This document shows positions 63,428 through 64,000 of a stretch of DNA of 64,000 bases, piece after piece (the stretch's first letter is position 1; every line of letters begins with the position of its first letter). Position numbers and translations under genes: made by a program. This DNA is from Cercis canadensis (taxonomy: Eukaryota > Streptophyta > Magnoliopsida > Fabales > Fabaceae): NCBI GenBank assembly GCA_003255065.1, contig QAOA01006876.1, positions 384,463 to 448,462 on the forward strand. The letters run 5' to 3'. Under the pieces are notes generated by a model. It saw only the letters and a list, made by a program, of their open reading frames with translations, was not told where the DNA came from and did not search any database.

Positions 63428-64000
63428 GGCTAATTATTGGGATATTATTTCAGGATTAGGGTTAGAATTAGGGTTTTTCGTACATGCTCGCCTCCTATCC
63501 TTATCTTTAACTAACTATTCATGATTTCATTCAACAAGAGAAGGAAAAAAAATATATATATTATATAATATCCTCATGTGTACGTTGAATGTCTGTGTAG
63601 ACTGTATAGTGGAGAGGGTAAAAAGGGCATAAGTCATAAAAGTGAGCGTTTGTTTTGTTTTGCTTGTATGCATGCGTTCATGTTCTCACCGGAAAATGAA
63701 GATCATCCAAGAATTGGATTCCGTGGCTCTTTGCATTTTTTTATGACAGATTTGCCCTTAATTTTGTGGATAATTACAATAGTTCTAAGAGACAAAGAAA
63801 AAAAAAAGACTGGTTGCAATTTACAAACTAGACCCCCTCAGAGTACGCAGGAAATCATTTTCAACACCTTTTTGTATTGAATCACACCTTTTTTTTTTCC
63901 CCTTTGAATCACACCCATTATTTGTGCGCCATGACATTGAAACGTTTCTGCAAATCATTCACAGTTGTATTAACTTGACATTGGAATTGATTTATCAAAT
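63428..64000. other. 3' flank of the EFM-like gene
   Basis: Likely 3' UTR followed by AT-rich DNA with poly-A and poly-T runs. No further gene is seen up to the window edge. Confidence 0.6.

Noticed and set aside
1-64000. CRISPR arrays, bacterial operons, antiphage systems, microRNA hairpins of well-known families
   Set aside because: The window is plant nuclear DNA; no spaced direct repeats and no recognisable miR156/160/166/172/319/396 mature sequence were seen.

Overview
The window is nuclear DNA of a flowering plant, most likely a woody eudicot. The evidence is AT-rich spacers, spliced genes with GT..AG introns, plant-only families (PLS-class PPR, HHO/G2-like MYB, LRR receptor-like kinase, PDR-type ABCG, DUF2921) and a plant chromovirus. 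The species cannot be named from the sequence. Single N characters at 5954, 36348, 44008, 57191, 58479, 59088 and 59464 mark assembly joins. Five of them are flanked by near-identical sequence on both sides, so the local duplications there are probably assembly artefacts.

Layout. 1-5.9 kb: a Ty3/Gypsy chromovirus on the minus strand with 349-bp LTRs that read identical and a 5-bp target duplication. 6-16.4 kb: spacer with one doubtful small gene and a hAT-like non-autonomous element. 16.5-19.4 kb: an LRR receptor-like (pseudo)kinase of the At2g26730 type, plus strand, two exons. 24-26.6 kb: a single-exon PPR protein matching the chloroplast editing factor CRR21, minus strand. 27.3-34.2 kb: a 24-exon PDR-type ABCG transporter, minus strand, with an unusual Walker B in its first nucleotide-binding domain and one non-GT donor site. 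34.7-35.6 kb: a fold-back repeat. 37-53.3 kb: a tandem array of DUF2921 membrane-protein genes, all minus strand. 61.2-63.4 kb: a four-exon MYB repressor matching EFM/HHO4, plus strand.

The DUF2921 array is the most unusual part. Two gene types alternate (I-II-I-II), as if a two-gene unit had been duplicated. Only the last copy (50.2-53.2 kb) is open throughout. One type I copy differs from an open frame by one base in a homopolymer, and the other two copies are clear pseudogenes. The proteins have a signal peptide, a large ectodomain with three copies of one module, and about seven C-terminal membrane segments. This resembles the FLY1/Tul1 class of membrane E3 ligases without the RING finger.

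The single-copy genes show no operon-like link. They are separate host genes of chloroplast RNA editing, membrane transport, receptor signalling and flowering control. All gene models were built by eye from reading frames, splice sites and remembered homologues, so exon borders are predictions.
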